Assembly: GCA_004352715.1 (NCBI GenBank)
Contig: SCFE01000084.1
Coordinates: forward strand, 704,169 to 768,168
Direction of reading: 5' to 3'
From: Hofstenia miamia
Lineage: Eukaryota; Xenacoelomorpha; Acoela
DNA: 64,000 nt
Within the stretch, counting starts at the first letter, position 1. Every line of letters starts with the position of its first letter. Under the pieces are notes generated by a model. It saw only the letters and a list, made by a program, of their open reading frames with translations, did not search any database and was not told the origin of the DNA. The translations under genes and the position numbers were made by a program. This document shows positions 10,711 through 23,697 of this stretch, piece by piece.

Positions 10711-13700
10711 TTTGTGATAAATCTCTTAGATTTAACCATTAAAAGTTTGAGAATTACACTTCAATTGAAATTTTCCAAAGTTTCCTGTAACAGCGTAAAT
10801 CTCGAAATATAAAATGCTTCAATGGAACATTAACGGTTCCATTTCAAATTGTAAAAATCTTTAGTTGTGAAAAACGTTTATTACAATAAATTGGATGGAA
10901 TATTAAATTAGTGCTGACGACATCATAGGAAGAATAATGGAAATAATATCGGATGTAGTCATTAACTGAAAAATTTATTTTACATAGCAAGGAATGAATC
11001 ATTAGTCAACTTACTTTGATGTGTTTTTTCTATTGAAGATTAATTTAATTACGTATTTTGTGGATGGAAGTACTTAATTATTTATTCACCAAAAAATAGT
11101 AATGATTGCAAAGCTCCAGCAACATAAATTGAAGGTCAGTCTTCATAAAACTTTCACGTAAAAGGGAGGCCCTCAATAGGTAAAAATAAATCAACAAAAA
11201 ACATCAGTTGAGAGAGCTGAGATTAGCCTGAATTTACAATCAGCACAATAGTTTATATAATTGCCATATAATGTTTACAATGTCTACTTTATTACAATTT
11301 AGGGTTTGGCTAAAGATGAGTTGAATTTGTACCTCATAGGGATATATTGAGTTGGCTGGACCTAAGCTTCAACAGATTTACTGCTTACTTTATAGTTAGT
11401 ATATATTTCGAATATTAGCTCATAGAAAACTAAATTTATGTTTGGAGAATTCCAATAAAAATGTGCAAACTGATGTTTCAAGAAAATTAGTTAATCATTC
11501 ATTTTGAAAATATTTCAAATACATTTGAAATGGTCTCTGACACATAATGAGCTCGTAAGCATAGTAAGTCTTTCTGCGGTATTAAAGAATTCCAGATGTT
11601 AATTTCCAAACCAGCAATAAAAATTGTATATTTAATTAAGTTATTATTATATTAGCAGTTATGAATAAGCATTTGCGAAATACAACTTAAGTAGGAATTT
11701 AGACAAAACTTCTGAGGCGGCTTTATTTTTGAATTTACCAATATATCTGCAAAGATAATTCAAGCATGCATTCCTCATATTCATGGTTTACTGGTTATTC
11801 AAAATGAACAATTTCCCACCAAGAACTTAAACATGAGACGTTGTTAATTCAATGCTTAAAAAATCATTTTTCTCACAATTTCATTGTAGTTCACTTTTCT
11901 GTCATCAGCACAAATGGCTATTTATCTATTTCTAATAACATAAAAAGATGTTTCATGGTAAATTTGTTGCTTATTATCTCCCGCAAATCTTACTACAAAT
12001 GTGACATCACATTTCTTGCAATTGAAAATTGAACATTCAAATTTACTCGAGCAGAATTTTGGTTCATTGTTGAAGTTATAGAGCATAGCCAATTCCCTTA
12101 AAGCGCTAGCATTCATAAAACTGACACAGATTTCTGCAATTGTTTTCGTTGTTGCAAGTTTTATCTGTTGTGCAGTACTATCATAAAAGCTGCTATGAAA
12201 CAATCAAAATTTTATAGCAAAAATTCAAAAATATTCTTCATTGAAAAAATTACTGATTGTGCAAGTTTCTTGAACTAGTAATGATCACCTATATTTTGAA
12301 AATGAGAATAAGTATTGAATATTTTTGAAAAAAGTTAATATTGCATCCAAAAAATTGTTATAGTTAGCATGTTTGCTATTTAGGAATTATGTTGCCTTAA
12401 TTAGAACTAAATGACGTTGAAGATCAAGTTGCATCTCAGCTCAAAGCATAAATGTTAAGCTATATATTGTCAACAATTTCTTGTTTCAATGTTTAGAATT
12501 ACATGAAATTTAAGAAGAACACCATTATCTAGGCGGAACCTATACTTTGAAATTAGATATTACAATTTTCTTTTCAAACTACGTTTCATCTCGTATATGC
12601 GTCAAATAATTTTTATGAAATATTGTAGTAATTTAATGAACCTACACAAATCTATAATTATTACTTAGTCTTCAATCATAAAGAAAATTGTTTGCATGAT
12701 AATTGTAGGCTATTTTTTAAAATGCAATACCAAATGTATTAACTTCAATAAAGCAGTTATACGATGTCTGCAACTTAAATCTCCTTTTGTAATAATTTTT
12801 TAGGCCAATATAACTATTTTGATGCCTCAAAATACCTAAAGTCTAATTTTTTCAGATTTTACTAAAAGTTACAAAATGTGATTAGCCTTATAATATTTGA
12901 AGCAATACACTAATTGAAGTCGATTTGAAAAATTTAGGTCCCAAAAATTATTTTACGGATTATCATGCGCAAATGGGGACGGCATAAGGAACTGGTTTAT
13001 AGTATAAGACCTAGGATAGGCAATGCATCAAGTAGAAAGCATTGTAGTCTGGCGCCTCAAGTCATAGAGTGTGTAATGAAGATGAGTAGCTTGCATCGTT
13101 TTCTGTTTGATGAAAATGTCAATTTCAATTTAAGAGTACAAACTAGAGACAAGCCTTTTTATTTTCCATTTAAATCAAAATCAACTTTTTCAGAACAATG
13201 TTTGAGAAAGGAATTGTGATGTCTTAGTGCTAAACTCGATTGCATTCTGCATCTTAAAATATCAACAGGAGTTGTCTCACTTAATGAGAAATTAATTCCT
13301 TAGTCACAATTTCCAGATACATCAATTCATTGACTAACTATAGTTTTTGACACCATATTAAAAAAGTAACCAAGACAATATCAAAGTCAGGACCTATAAA
13401 ATTTTAAACTCGTGTAAGGGATGTGAACAATTATATTAATATATACATAATTAGTTTCAATTTTTTCTGATTATATATTGTCATTTATATAAATATTAAT
13501 ATACATAAAACAGAATAACTTAGAAGATAGATGCATCCTTGACAGTTAGCAGAATAGATTTATGACAAATTTGCTTTCCTCATTAAATGGGACTGCTTAA
13601 AACAACATCTCCATTTTCACTAACCTTCATTTTCTAGTAGACTTAAGGAATTTATGTTTGTTTTTTACATACAATAAATTAAATTTATTAATTTATTGGC

Positions 13701-14005
13701 ACGTTTAGTATATTTCAGTGACTCGAAATTCAATGTCTTAAAACTGTTATCTCATTGATAATTTGAAATACCGTAAAGTTCAAAGCACTTGAACATCAGC
13801 AAACCCATTACATCAATTTCCCAAAACTACGTTCATGTCATTTTCTATTTCGTTCTATTATATTTGATTATTCAGAAAACAGACGAAATGAAATTAATGC
13901 ATTGTTATGAAAAGCACAGAAACATCGTGTTTTAATTCTATTCTGTTAGAAATTAAATAGCATAATCCCGGATTAGATAAACCAGTTATTTTATTGCAAA
14001 TTTCA
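10711..14005. other. 3.3 kb AT-rich DNA, no supported gene
   Basis: The longest frames are 93 aa at 11922-12203 (-) and 84 aa at 12965-13219 (+). The second lies in a slightly GC-richer patch. Neither shows a domain I can defend, and there is no sign of splicing. I see no transposon ends. Confidence 0.45.
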
Positions 14006-14006
14006 C

Positions 14007-14039
<33 letters not shown>
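14006..14039. repeat. (AT)n microsatellite
   Basis: A run of TA dinucleotides with one ttta interruption. Confidence 0.85.
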
Positions 14040-14553
14040 ATTTAATAAGCAATCAAAACCACATTATCTCTTAGGCTAATCGGGCTATAGACCTAGGCCT
14101 TGGAAAATTCGGTGGCTGGATTCTTAGGCCAATATTCCTTAAACCTCCAGTTAAGATGTTCTGCTTATAATAAGATAAATTTTTTGCTACAATTGTTTAA
14201 TGTTTCATGTATTATTTTACTCCATATATGCTATCTCGTAGTAAGGAATTATTCCTGTGTGTTTCTACATCTTAAAAATTAGTCACCTTTCTAGTTAACA
14301 GTTTTACGCCTGAAAAACTTATAAGCAAATCTGATAAAATCCTTAAAGAATTTATATCCTAAATCGTGCAATGAAAATATAAAGTACTTTGGATAATCAC
14401 ATTTTATAAGATATTAAAAACATTTAAAGATATTTTCTTTTAAATAAATTGTTATAATGTATTAGACAATTTTTAATAAATATTTATAATTTACAAGGCA
14501 AACAATATATAAATATTGTGACACGTGCTTCTTGTAGCATTACTAAAAATCTG

Positions 14554-14897
14554 GTGGCTAGTCTGAAATAATAAATATGAAACATTGTATTTATGTCAAA
14601 ATAAAACCCATTCAATTACTCAAAAAACTTAGTTCTTACTATTTTCAAGAAATCGATATTATCATGAAATATATATCAATTGATTCTTGTCTGAGTCAAA
14701 ATATTGGGAAATAAATTGAAATCAAGCTNGTGGCTAGTCTGAAATAATAAATATGAAACATTGTATTTATGTCAAAATAAAACCCATTCAATTACTCAAA
14801 AAACTTACTATTTTCAAGAAATTGATATTATCATGAAATATATATCAATTGATTCTTGTCTGAGTCAAAATATTGGGAAATAAATTGAAATCAAGCT
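14554..14897. repeat. 175-bp direct repeat around a single N
   Basis: 14554-14728 (gtggctagtctgaaataata...) is repeated from 14730 to about 14897, separated by one N at 14729. Copy 2 lacks 7 bases (ttagttc) and has one substitution (aaattg for aaatcg). This points to two allelic reads placed in series. Confidence 0.85.
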
Positions 14898-15966
14898 TTT
14901 GTAATTAAAATGTACATATCTTTGCTAAAATTAAAAGATGTTATTTAGCGATGTTTTTGAATTCAAACTTTTGCTCAAAGTATTTGGATAGCATTTTAAG
15001 AATTATTTATACTATCCAAAAGCATTAAAATGTACTTTTAAAAAAGTCTTTTCTTCATAGTAACAAGGAGAATGTCACTTTGCTCCATTTTTATATTATA
15101 TATAATAATAAATATAAATATATATAATTTTTTAAACATCAAATGTTGTTGAACTTTTGTACAGTTGTGTGTAATATTTTTCACTAACTATTGTAAAACA
15201 TTTAGCTTGTTAACTTAGAAATAAGAAGTTTTTTTTGGTACATAAAGCCTCAATTCAGTTGATGAACTTTGTTCTTAGACTATATCTATTGAGGTATTTT
15301 GAACGATCCAATAATGTATCAGAATGTAGACGCTAATATCGGTATCAATAATTTATTTGACACGCCACCACATAATCCCGGGATTTTGCAAAAATATTGT
15401 GGATTCAATCCAGAGATTCTTCTGGAAATAAGAGTTTAGCAAACAAATAAAACTTTTAACCAATACATTAATTGTTGTGTTTGAATATTTGTATTATTGC
15501 GTAAGTGCTTCAAAAATTATATTAGCTATATTTCAAGTGCTAGGTATGTTCCATCTGCAAACATCAAGTATTTTAAAGAAGAAATATTGCTGCAGGAGTT
15601 TGTCAAAACGAGCATATATTTAAGAGTTTGGAAGATTTAAAGAAAATTTCAATAAATCCTATAGATATAAAATATCTGCCGACTAACTACATGGATTTTA
15701 TACAAAAATGTGAAGTTGGCATCAAAAATGAAACAAAGATATATTAAAAAAATATGGATAGAAGGCAAGTCGAATATGGAATGGCAAAATTCGAGATTTA
15801 TATTTACAATTTGCTCTAGCGATGCAATTAACGAATCAGTTAATAAAAACCATTTAGACATTTTCATCTTTTGATAAGAAAACTTTTAATATAATTTTAA
15901 AACAACATTTTAATAAACGGTAGAAACTGCTTTAATTAGGAAATCCATATTTAATAAAATATAGCA
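14898..15966. other. Intergenic, no gene seen
   Basis: AT-rich. A 72-residue minus-strand frame at 15649-15867 is hydrophobic and has no recognisable motif. Confidence 0.4.
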
Positions 15967-15999
15967 TTAACACTAGAAGAGCGACAATTGGTCAAAATG

Positions 16000-18440
16000 A
16001 CCTTTAAGCATTTTTCTTTTGCTTCATTATTCGTTCAGAAAAAACACTAGCAGGTACATAGACTTTCCAATTATGTTGAAAATATCATTGCATTTGCTAT
16101 TTGCAGAAATTTTGTTTCTATTACATAATTTTTACATTTGAAACATGGATGTAAATTTATTCTCAAAGATTAATCGCTGTTCTTGTGTTAATTTTGTAAA
16201 TAAAACTATTTATTAGTGTTTTGCGGCCAACCAGCATCTCGCGGGAATCGGGCATGAGGACAATGGGTGCACAATATTTTCCCAGAAACTTCTCTGAATA
16301 TTTGTGTTTTGTACATTTTTCTCTTAATGTTCTCTTTCAGATGTATTTGCATTTGATTACAAATACAAGATTCTTTGCAAATTTTACTGTTTTTGCATGC
16401 AATACTTTCCCGCCCGTAAAACATGCCTTATGATATTTTGCTAGTGAGTAGTACCAATACTCGTAATAGTAGAGATATACATGTAAGTCTTTCCATAGTG
16501 TATCATCTGCTTAGTAAAAACGATTAGGCATTACAATCCCTAGTTCGTTTCCTACTAAACTATATAAATTGTTAGCATGATGAAAGGGTATACAGAGTTG
16601 TCAACGAGCAGCGCTTCTAACGAGCAGAGCTTGAACACCGCATTGGATATACAACAAGCCCAAAGCAAGACTTTTTTAAGTAAAACAAATTTATAGTTCT
16701 GCTTGTTGAACTGATTGTGCAGATTTTGCATACTTCTTCATTCCATATACCTTACTCATAGTCTTATTTTAAAATGTTTATTAAATAATAGGAAGAGATA
16801 TATGTAAAAAAACCTCTGAGAGCACAATATTTCTAAAGAAACGAGATTATTGAAAGGCTATATGTATTGAGCTCAACCGAGCTGAGCTTAAATTGATATA
16901 ATTTAAAAAATAATCTTTTCAATAAAGGAATTGCAAAGTGCTCATGAACTATGTACATATGTAAAAGGTTCGCTGTGGATTTAAGAATAATATTACATAA
17001 ACTTAAGTAATGCGATTGTAGACAAATTAGTTAAAGGAAATGTGACACTCGCCCTATTAACAGAGTAATTAGTAATAAAACCAACATTCTATTTGCTTCT
17101 TTATAAATGTGTACATTAGCCGTAAAGAAATCTGTATTTGATAATTCACTATTTCTCCATATGTGGAAGAGAATACATCCTTTTTCTAAATATTGGATAG
17201 GTCTGTGAAAAAATAGATATTACTTAAACCACATGTCACATGATGGGGAATTTTGATAGATGATAACGATAACTAAGAAATTGGGTTCAATGAGGCAGTC
17301 TTTGAAAATTTGCAGTATTTCCCATGCATAAAAAGATTGAGCTTTTGCAATTGGAATGACTGGCACAATTAAAAGAATTGTAAGAAATTTATTCCATATG
17401 GCAAGTGTAAAATGCTCATCGTTCACTTATTGACATCCTCTGTTGACGCCTGAATAGCTTGAACGTCATAGTAAGTAACACATGTTAATTTAAAACATCA
17501 GTCGATAGAAGACACAACATATAACTTGTATAAGCAATTTTCTAATCACTATCTACTTTTGATGTTATGTTATTCAAATATATGGTCCAAATTAATGAAC
17601 AAATGTTCATTCACATTACGTATTGGACGAAAATTATCCTGTGTCCTTGGTACTAAACGTGGCTAAGCTCATGCCAACACTGCCTTCTCAAAATTTTGCT
17701 AGAACATTCAAGAAAAAATATGATTTAGGTACTACACTAACAATGCATTCTTATCATCTCTATAAGGGGAAATTGCAATGCGCAGCACGCTTTTGAGGGT
17801 TCAGCGCTATGCAACAATTACTGAAATGTTCTTTTGCAAATATTAAATTATAAGAAAATAATAATGAGGTCCTTCATAATAAAAATTTAATTGGGCACAT
17901 TGCTTGTTGCATTTGGGCATTAGGGTACCGCTATGTATTGTAACAAACACACTATAATTTACAAAGCATAAGGTTTTTGTTGTGTTTGAACCTATAATTA
18001 AAACATATTTGCAATGTAGGAAAGTTTGTTTGCATTGTCTTTTTGAAATAAAATGCTGATACGTCCTCGTAAATTGTCTTTGTAACGTTGTCAGTTCATA
18101 AATGAGCAATTAAAATTCTAAATTCATCATTGTTATTTTCTGATTTTACAGTTTTTTATCAATGCACAATTGAGGAAATTCTATCTGGCGCTATGCTATA
18201 CCCATTTCCCTAATGGCAGCAATTATACGAACAGGCAGCATTGAATGGGGCACTGTGTGGTGTCGGGTAGATGCAACATCGCAGATAACAAATGCCATTG
18301 AGGAATATTTAACTAATGGTCAAGATTTTAATTACCACTTAGTTCATGACTTCCTACAAAATAAAGTCTGTACGGACTAGACCACACTATGTTCATGTTG
18401 TTCGTAAAATACATTACATCCCTAGTAAATACGTTTGGAA
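16000..18440. other. Interior of the putative piggyBac-like element, no gene seen
   Basis: No frame longer than 88 residues and no transposase motif. A GC-richer patch at 16222-16275 and another at 18185-18300 are the only places that look compositionally different. Confidence 0.35.
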
Positions 18441-18443
18441 AAT

Positions 18444-18529
18444 TTGGCAAATATTTGCAAAATATTTGGATAAAAATGCATAATGTTTGTAAACGGCAAT
18501 ATTCCAAATATTTGGCAAATATTTGCCAA
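18444..18529. repeat. 27-bp inverted repeat with 32-nt loop
   Basis: 18444-18470 and 18503-18529 are reverse complements at 26 of 27 positions. They are built from repeated 'ttggcaaatatttgc' and 'aatatttgga' motifs. The structure could form a long hairpin. I see no gene attached. Confidence 0.75.
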
Positions 18530-18901
18530 ATAATTGCCAAATTATTCAAATTTGTACAATTTGTACATTCATTAATTTACACCTTATTTGAATAAATAAG
18601 CGTGTACGTAATGTATAATAGACTATTTCCCAAATTTTTTAAACCAATATAACGAAAATTTTAACTTTTCATTGACTACAATTATAAACAATTAAAACAT
18701 TTATATATCTAAGAATAATTTATGCAACATTTCAATACGCAAATAGTACTAGCTATGGACTAGTATTATCACTAGTGTTCTTTTACTTTTTATGTTCATA
18801 TCAGAAATAATTTTTAAATATAACATAATTATAAACGTTTAAATTATAATTCATAATTGCAATTAGTAGGCGACTAGTCTATTTTTGATATCTCTAAATC
18901 C

Positions 18902-21225
18902 CTTTATTGTTGTGGGAAACTATAACAATAATTTTATGTTTGATGTTTTTCTGGCACGATAATATTGCATATAATAATCAGCAACCTTGGCTGTTTTGTC
19001 GCCAATTTTATATGAAAAATGGAAGTAGTACAGTAAATAAACAAAAACGGGTGTTACTAGAACAAAAATATCAAAGGTCTTTGTTTTTGTTCAAAATGAC
19101 CAATTGGTTGGCATGACAGTTACCAAGCGAAGCGCGTTTCTTTGATATTACTTGGCTGGATGTCGAGCCAAGTCTTTCACTGGCTGTGTTGGAGCTTTGG
19201 ATACAAAAGTATCGTCGTGCAAGTTTGGACAGATTAGGAAATTCCAACATATTACTGTACCACCATTTCATTACGTCATCTTCTCTTGCTACCAAAGGTA
19301 TGTTCATATATCTCTTCCATTCTGTGTCACTATCAGCATTATCATCTAATTGCTCTTGTCTTCTTGCAGCCAGCTTATTGTCAATATCACTTATTAATCC
19401 ACCGGTACGCATCTTTTTTGGGGGTGGTGCTGCGCTTGTGCTTGCACTTTCTTCAGAGTTGGCAGTACCTTCGTCTTCAATGAGCCAATCCAGCTGTTGC
19501 TTGACAGCATCAGTGATCATTCTACTCTTTCTTTCGTCAAACAATGCCAATTTTTAACAGGGACTAAGCGCACAAGTTACAAGATAAAAAATAGAAGAAA
19601 GCGTAGGCAATCTTTCAAGCGCCTTGATAACCGCAGCTTTAAATGTCGCCAAAACTTCGCTTTACTGCTTGATTAGTAACAGTATTTGTGAGACTGTTGT
19701 AAACCGGCCAAGCATTCGATATGCTTCCATTTGTTGCAGCAGACAAGTAGGTAGTTGCTTCTTCGATAGGCTTGAGAAATTCAATCATATCATCAATTAT
19801 TTCCCACTCTAACTGTGATAGGCGTCAGGCAGGAGCTTCCTTTGCACTATCTTCCGAGGTACTAATAAGAGCTATTGAAACATATGTCCGGAGCTTCTTC
19901 ATAACCCTTATCAACCTCAAGAAGGATCCCCATCTTTCATCAATATCTTGCGGTAGCTGTTTCGATTTTTTCCCGTCGTCTTTCATCAGTCCTTTCAATA
20001 TTCGGCTGGCAACGTCACTTCTGTGAAAAAAACAGCAATTCTTCGACATTTCGATCTCAATTCTGATGCAATGGTAGAAGCCTTGAACCCGTCCTTAACT
20101 GCCAGTTGCAATGTATGCGGTCCACAAGGCACTCATGGTAGTTTAAGTTGTGTAGCTGATGCCTCCATGTTCGAAGCGTTATCAGTCGTAACGGCTTGAA
20201 CCTTACTCTTTTCCATACCCAACTCTTCCAAGAGAGTTTCGATACGATCGGCAATCTCTGGACTTCTATGTGCTAAATCTGCTTCGTTGAAACCATAAAT
20301 GTCAATGCATCGACATTTAACTTTAAAATCGGATTTAACGTATGCAATACATGTCTCCAAATAGCTTTCATTGTTAACTGCTTTCCAGAAATCGTAAGTC
20401 ATGCTGCAGCCATACTTAGTTTCCTGTCGCAGTTCAATCTTTAAGTTGTGGAGCATTTTCTCAAAGTATTGCGGAATTAGTTTCGTTCGAGACGTCTTTT
20501 CCAATTTCACGGTTACCCTGGGATCGAGCTTATGAACAAGGCGTCGAAAATCTTCATTGTCGACAATTGAATACGGCAAATACCTGGATACTATGAAGCG
20601 TGATGTCAAATACAGAAAGCCAGATTGCCTTGCATCAGTTTTCGGATAAGGATTTCCAAACATCTTTATCTTAGTCTGTAAATCGTTCTTTTTAGCATCC
20701 ATTTTCTTCTCACTCTGATCCTTATTTTTCCTCTTCTCCTCCAATTCCAACTCAGTATGAACTCGAGGATGATTATTCTAAGATGTCTCCACATGTTAGA
20801 CGTATTGCCATCCTTCGCGGTGACAGTAACATACATTTCTTTTGCTCATCGGATATTTTGTTGAATTTTGAATGAACTAAGGACATAATTTCACAGAACA
20901 GCGCTAGTTACGTTGATTACATGAAAAGAAATGAAAGTATAATTTTAAGTAGCCGCGCTGAGTAAACAAACACTAAAATGAATTGGCCTACACATTAAAG
21001 CGAGAGAGAGTTAGCATGGTGAGAAAAAAGTCAATTCTACGGTGGTAAAGGATGACGAGATTATTATGAAGTGTTTTTCCAGCCAAGTAACAAAAGCGTT
21101 TGCCGCCTCAAAAGCTGCTTGACAGCCAGTGTGGAACATGGCAAAACCGACAAAATAGGTAACGAAAATGGCGGTTTCGGTTTCGGCGAAAACCGCGGTT
21201 TCGGTATAAACCGCCGAGCCCTATT
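18902..21225 (-). mobile_element. hAT element copy 2, nearly full length
   Basis: A minus-strand hAT element. Its 5' end is at about 21225, where the plus strand reads ggtataaaccgccgagccct; read outward-in this is TAGGGCTCGGCGGTTTATACC, a hAT-type terminal repeat, followed by a GC-rich run of repeated 'cggttt' units (21171-21225). The 3' boundary at 18902 (tttattgttg) is defined by where similarity to copy 1 begins. The matching inverted end (TAGGGCTCGG) is missing there, so the 3' end is truncated or replaced. The transposase is broken by several frameshifts. Confidence 0.85.
19071..20890 (-). pseudogene. hAT transposase, frameshifted
   Basis: Pieces in order on the minus strand are as follows. 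A BED-type zinc finger relic at about 20860-20755 reads GNTSNMWRHLRI and continues HPRVHTE only after a one-base shift, and one finger cysteine is not readable. 20750-20133 is a 205-residue frame containing LVHKLDPR (71-78), the first catalytic-region aspartate in MTYDFWKAV (D120) and TTDNASNM (D190). 20049-19825 contains the DERWGSFLRLIR block. 19812-19624 reads EFLKPIEEATTYLSA. 19550-19071 is a 159-residue frame whose residues 88-155 are the hAT dimerisation region: WWYSNMLEFPNLSKLARRYF, SERLGST, SLGNCHANQLVILN. Frame changes between the pieces mean no functional protein is made. Confidence 0.85.
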
Positions 21226-22280
21226 GGTGGAAAATATGAACTAATACAATATCTTTCGACAGTATCAGGGAAAACGCGTTACCATAAGCACAGGCTTGGC
21301 TAAATTCTACAAGTAGAATTTGTGCTAAGCCAATTTTGTTTTCATCAAATACCAAGCTTTTCATTGGCAGAGATTTCTCTGTTCAACGTCTATCTCATAC
21401 CACGAATAATTTCTTTGTAACAAAATATACCATTCCATTGCGTCATAAGTCATTGGTTCTGTGGCTGTTATATTAATCTGCTATATGAAAAACTTTTTGC
21501 TTTATGACATTCAAAATATATAGAATAAGAAATCTTTTTATTTCTTTGGATTTTGCTGGAATCTAAAGCGTGGTTCTATACACGAGAGTCCTCTTTGATT
21601 GTTCCTTCTTCTAAGTGCAAAATACTGAACAAAACTATAAAATATTATAATTTTTCTATCTATTTCTTCGTGGTCTTTGGTAGATTTTTTCTCAATCACT
21701 GTTTTCATATTCACTACCATGTTTCTTATTTTAGATTTAGCAAGGCGGTAAACACTATTTTCGAAGATTTTGATCTTTCTTAAAGCAAAAAATTACTAAA
21801 TTTGTGTTTCGCTTTAGGAATGAAATTTTTAAATTCAGTGTGCAGTGACAAAAAACTTGAGAATCAACGAAGAACTTTGTATTGGAGAGAAGTCTTGCGG
21901 CAATTTGCACAAAGCCAGTTTCTCGAAACTGTTTTATATCGATTCATTTTTTGATGAATTTTTTGCAATCACACATTCTTGCATAGATTTCAGGGGGGGC
22001 ATAAAAAACTACTGCGAGATGGAATAGAATTACCAGACTTGTCAATGGATCTGGATCTGGAAATGCGATACATGCATCTCAAGAATATTTCATAGATCCA
22101 AAATTTTAGTTTAAATGTAGCACTAGAATGACAAACATTTTTGCATACCGAAAATGACAAATACAGTAATTTTTGCCGCTGTTTGTTTGAGGTGTAAAAC
22201 TTGTCCCATGCATATAAATGATTTCTAGTTTCATGAATTTTGAAAACAAAACGTTTTGACCAATTGTAGCTTTTCTGGTG
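21226..22280. other. Right part of the putative piggyBac-like element, no gene seen
   Basis: Contains a near-palindrome at 21296-21334 (ttggctaaattctac, then gtagaatttgtgctaagccaa) and short frames at 21553-22027 without recognisable motifs. Confidence 0.35.
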
Positions 22281-22284
22281 TTAA

Positions 22285-23690
22285 AAAGAATTAATGTATG
22301 ATAGAATCATTTGTGACCTCTAAGCCATTTTCATAGCTAACTTACGATTACAATTAAACTAAAACTCTAAAATTCTCTAAATATAGAAAATGTTATCAGT
22401 CACTAATATAAATATTTATTATCAATTTAAACATGATATCTTGCGCAAATTTCTTGTGAAATTTATTATTTTTTTGTTTGTGTTGTGATTGTAATGAAAA
22501 CACAACAGTCTTTGGTATAATGTTAAACAATGTTCATAAATTAAATATTGAAAATTTCATATTTATAAATGCTATTTCATTTTAAAGTAGGCTTTTATTT
22601 GTGATTAACTTCAAAGGAAATGTATGTTATCAAACCATATCTTGACAAAGAAACATTACTAAAAGACTTTGTAGTTATATACTGACATCTAGTCTTCCTT
22701 TAATCAGTAGTTGAACAGTTGCAAATACTGATTAAAGATGACTTTGCTTTTGATGATTTACATATCAAATACGTTATTTTGAAAATAAATTTTAAAATTC
22801 CCATTGTAATCATAAAGATATTTTGAATAGAATTTAAAATAACAAAATTTTGATTCATGATTTGTCACTTTTCTATACAAAAGAAAATTAAATTCCAGCC
22901 TGTAGCATTTCTGGCTGATACATTCAAAAATGCAAGTGATATCGAAAATAAAGTTTTTTTAATATTCATAACTCAATAATAGGGCTTCGCAGTATTCTCA
23001 TTGGGCGTGACACGGTCCCACATCTATCGCATCCTAATAGTATTTTATTGTCCCTTCCTCAATTTGGCAAACCCATGGTTCTGTATCGTAGTTCAGAAAA
23101 AGTACAAATGAAAAAGTAGTTGAACAATTTTTAGGCCTTTAGATGTGAATTACATCTCACTCTCATCAAGTGAGGTGGATTGTTTTTTTAATTAGTACAT
23201 TTTGCATTGAAAATTCCTTTTATATTCAGTGAATTACAAATGCCATAATTGCTGTTATGTAACATTGGAAGGATACTAAAAATTCTGATAGATGTGAGTT
23301 AAGAGAAGACACAATTTTTGTAAAAATGTTATCCCACGCATTCCTATCTTTACAATGGGAAAGAATGATTCTATAAGAATTGTCCAATGTGCAATGAGAG
23401 GCCCATCGCTTCATGTAATGCACTTGCACAGCGAAAGCTAAAGGCCAATTGGAAAGAAACATCATCCTTTAAATGAATCTCTTATAGAACTTCGAATATG
23501 AAATCACATCGGATGCACATTCATTGTTTCATCTCATACCACAGAATAAACCCGAAGTAAAAGTTAACTAAGTCACTGATTATTCGTGTTACTGTAAAAC
23601 TACAAATTCAGCTGTAGGATAATTTAAGAATTCTCTGCTTTCAGCATTTATCCAAAATTGAAATTGAATTCTCCAATAAACGAAATAAAA
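22285..23690. other. Intergenic, no gene seen
   Basis: AT-rich with one GC-richer patch (22983-23100). A 79-residue minus-strand frame at 23226-23465 includes three histidines and two cysteines but no known motif. Confidence 0.4.
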
Positions 23691-23697
23691 ACCACGA

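Larger units (their letters stand above)
15967..22284. mobile_element. Possible piggyBac-like element, TTAA-flanked inverted ends
   Basis: The left end is TTAA (15967-15970) followed by cactagaagagcgacaattg and then gtcaaaa. The right end, read on the minus strand, is TTAA (22284-22281) followed by caccagaaaagctacaattg and then gtcaaaa. The two 27-base ends match at 24 positions and both abut TTAA, the target of the piggyBac superfamily. A second cactagaatgac-type motif lies at about 22120. The 6.3 kb between the ends contains hAT copy 2 (18902-21225), so the piggyBac-like part would be about 4 kb. I could not recognise its transposase, so it would be decayed or non-autonomous. The two ends might also belong to two separate small elements. 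Confidence 0.5.

Noticed and set aside
11922-12203. 93-residue minus-strand frame with a CDVTFVV stretch, reminiscent of the start of a BTB domain
   Set aside because: Only a few residues match, the rest of a BTB domain is absent, the frame ends soon after, and there is no sign of further exons.
18907-19116. Small plus-strand frame starting MLWETITI, also present in the other copy at 6695
   Set aside because: It is conserved only because both hAT copies share this DNA, and it lies in the 3' tail opposite the transposase strand.
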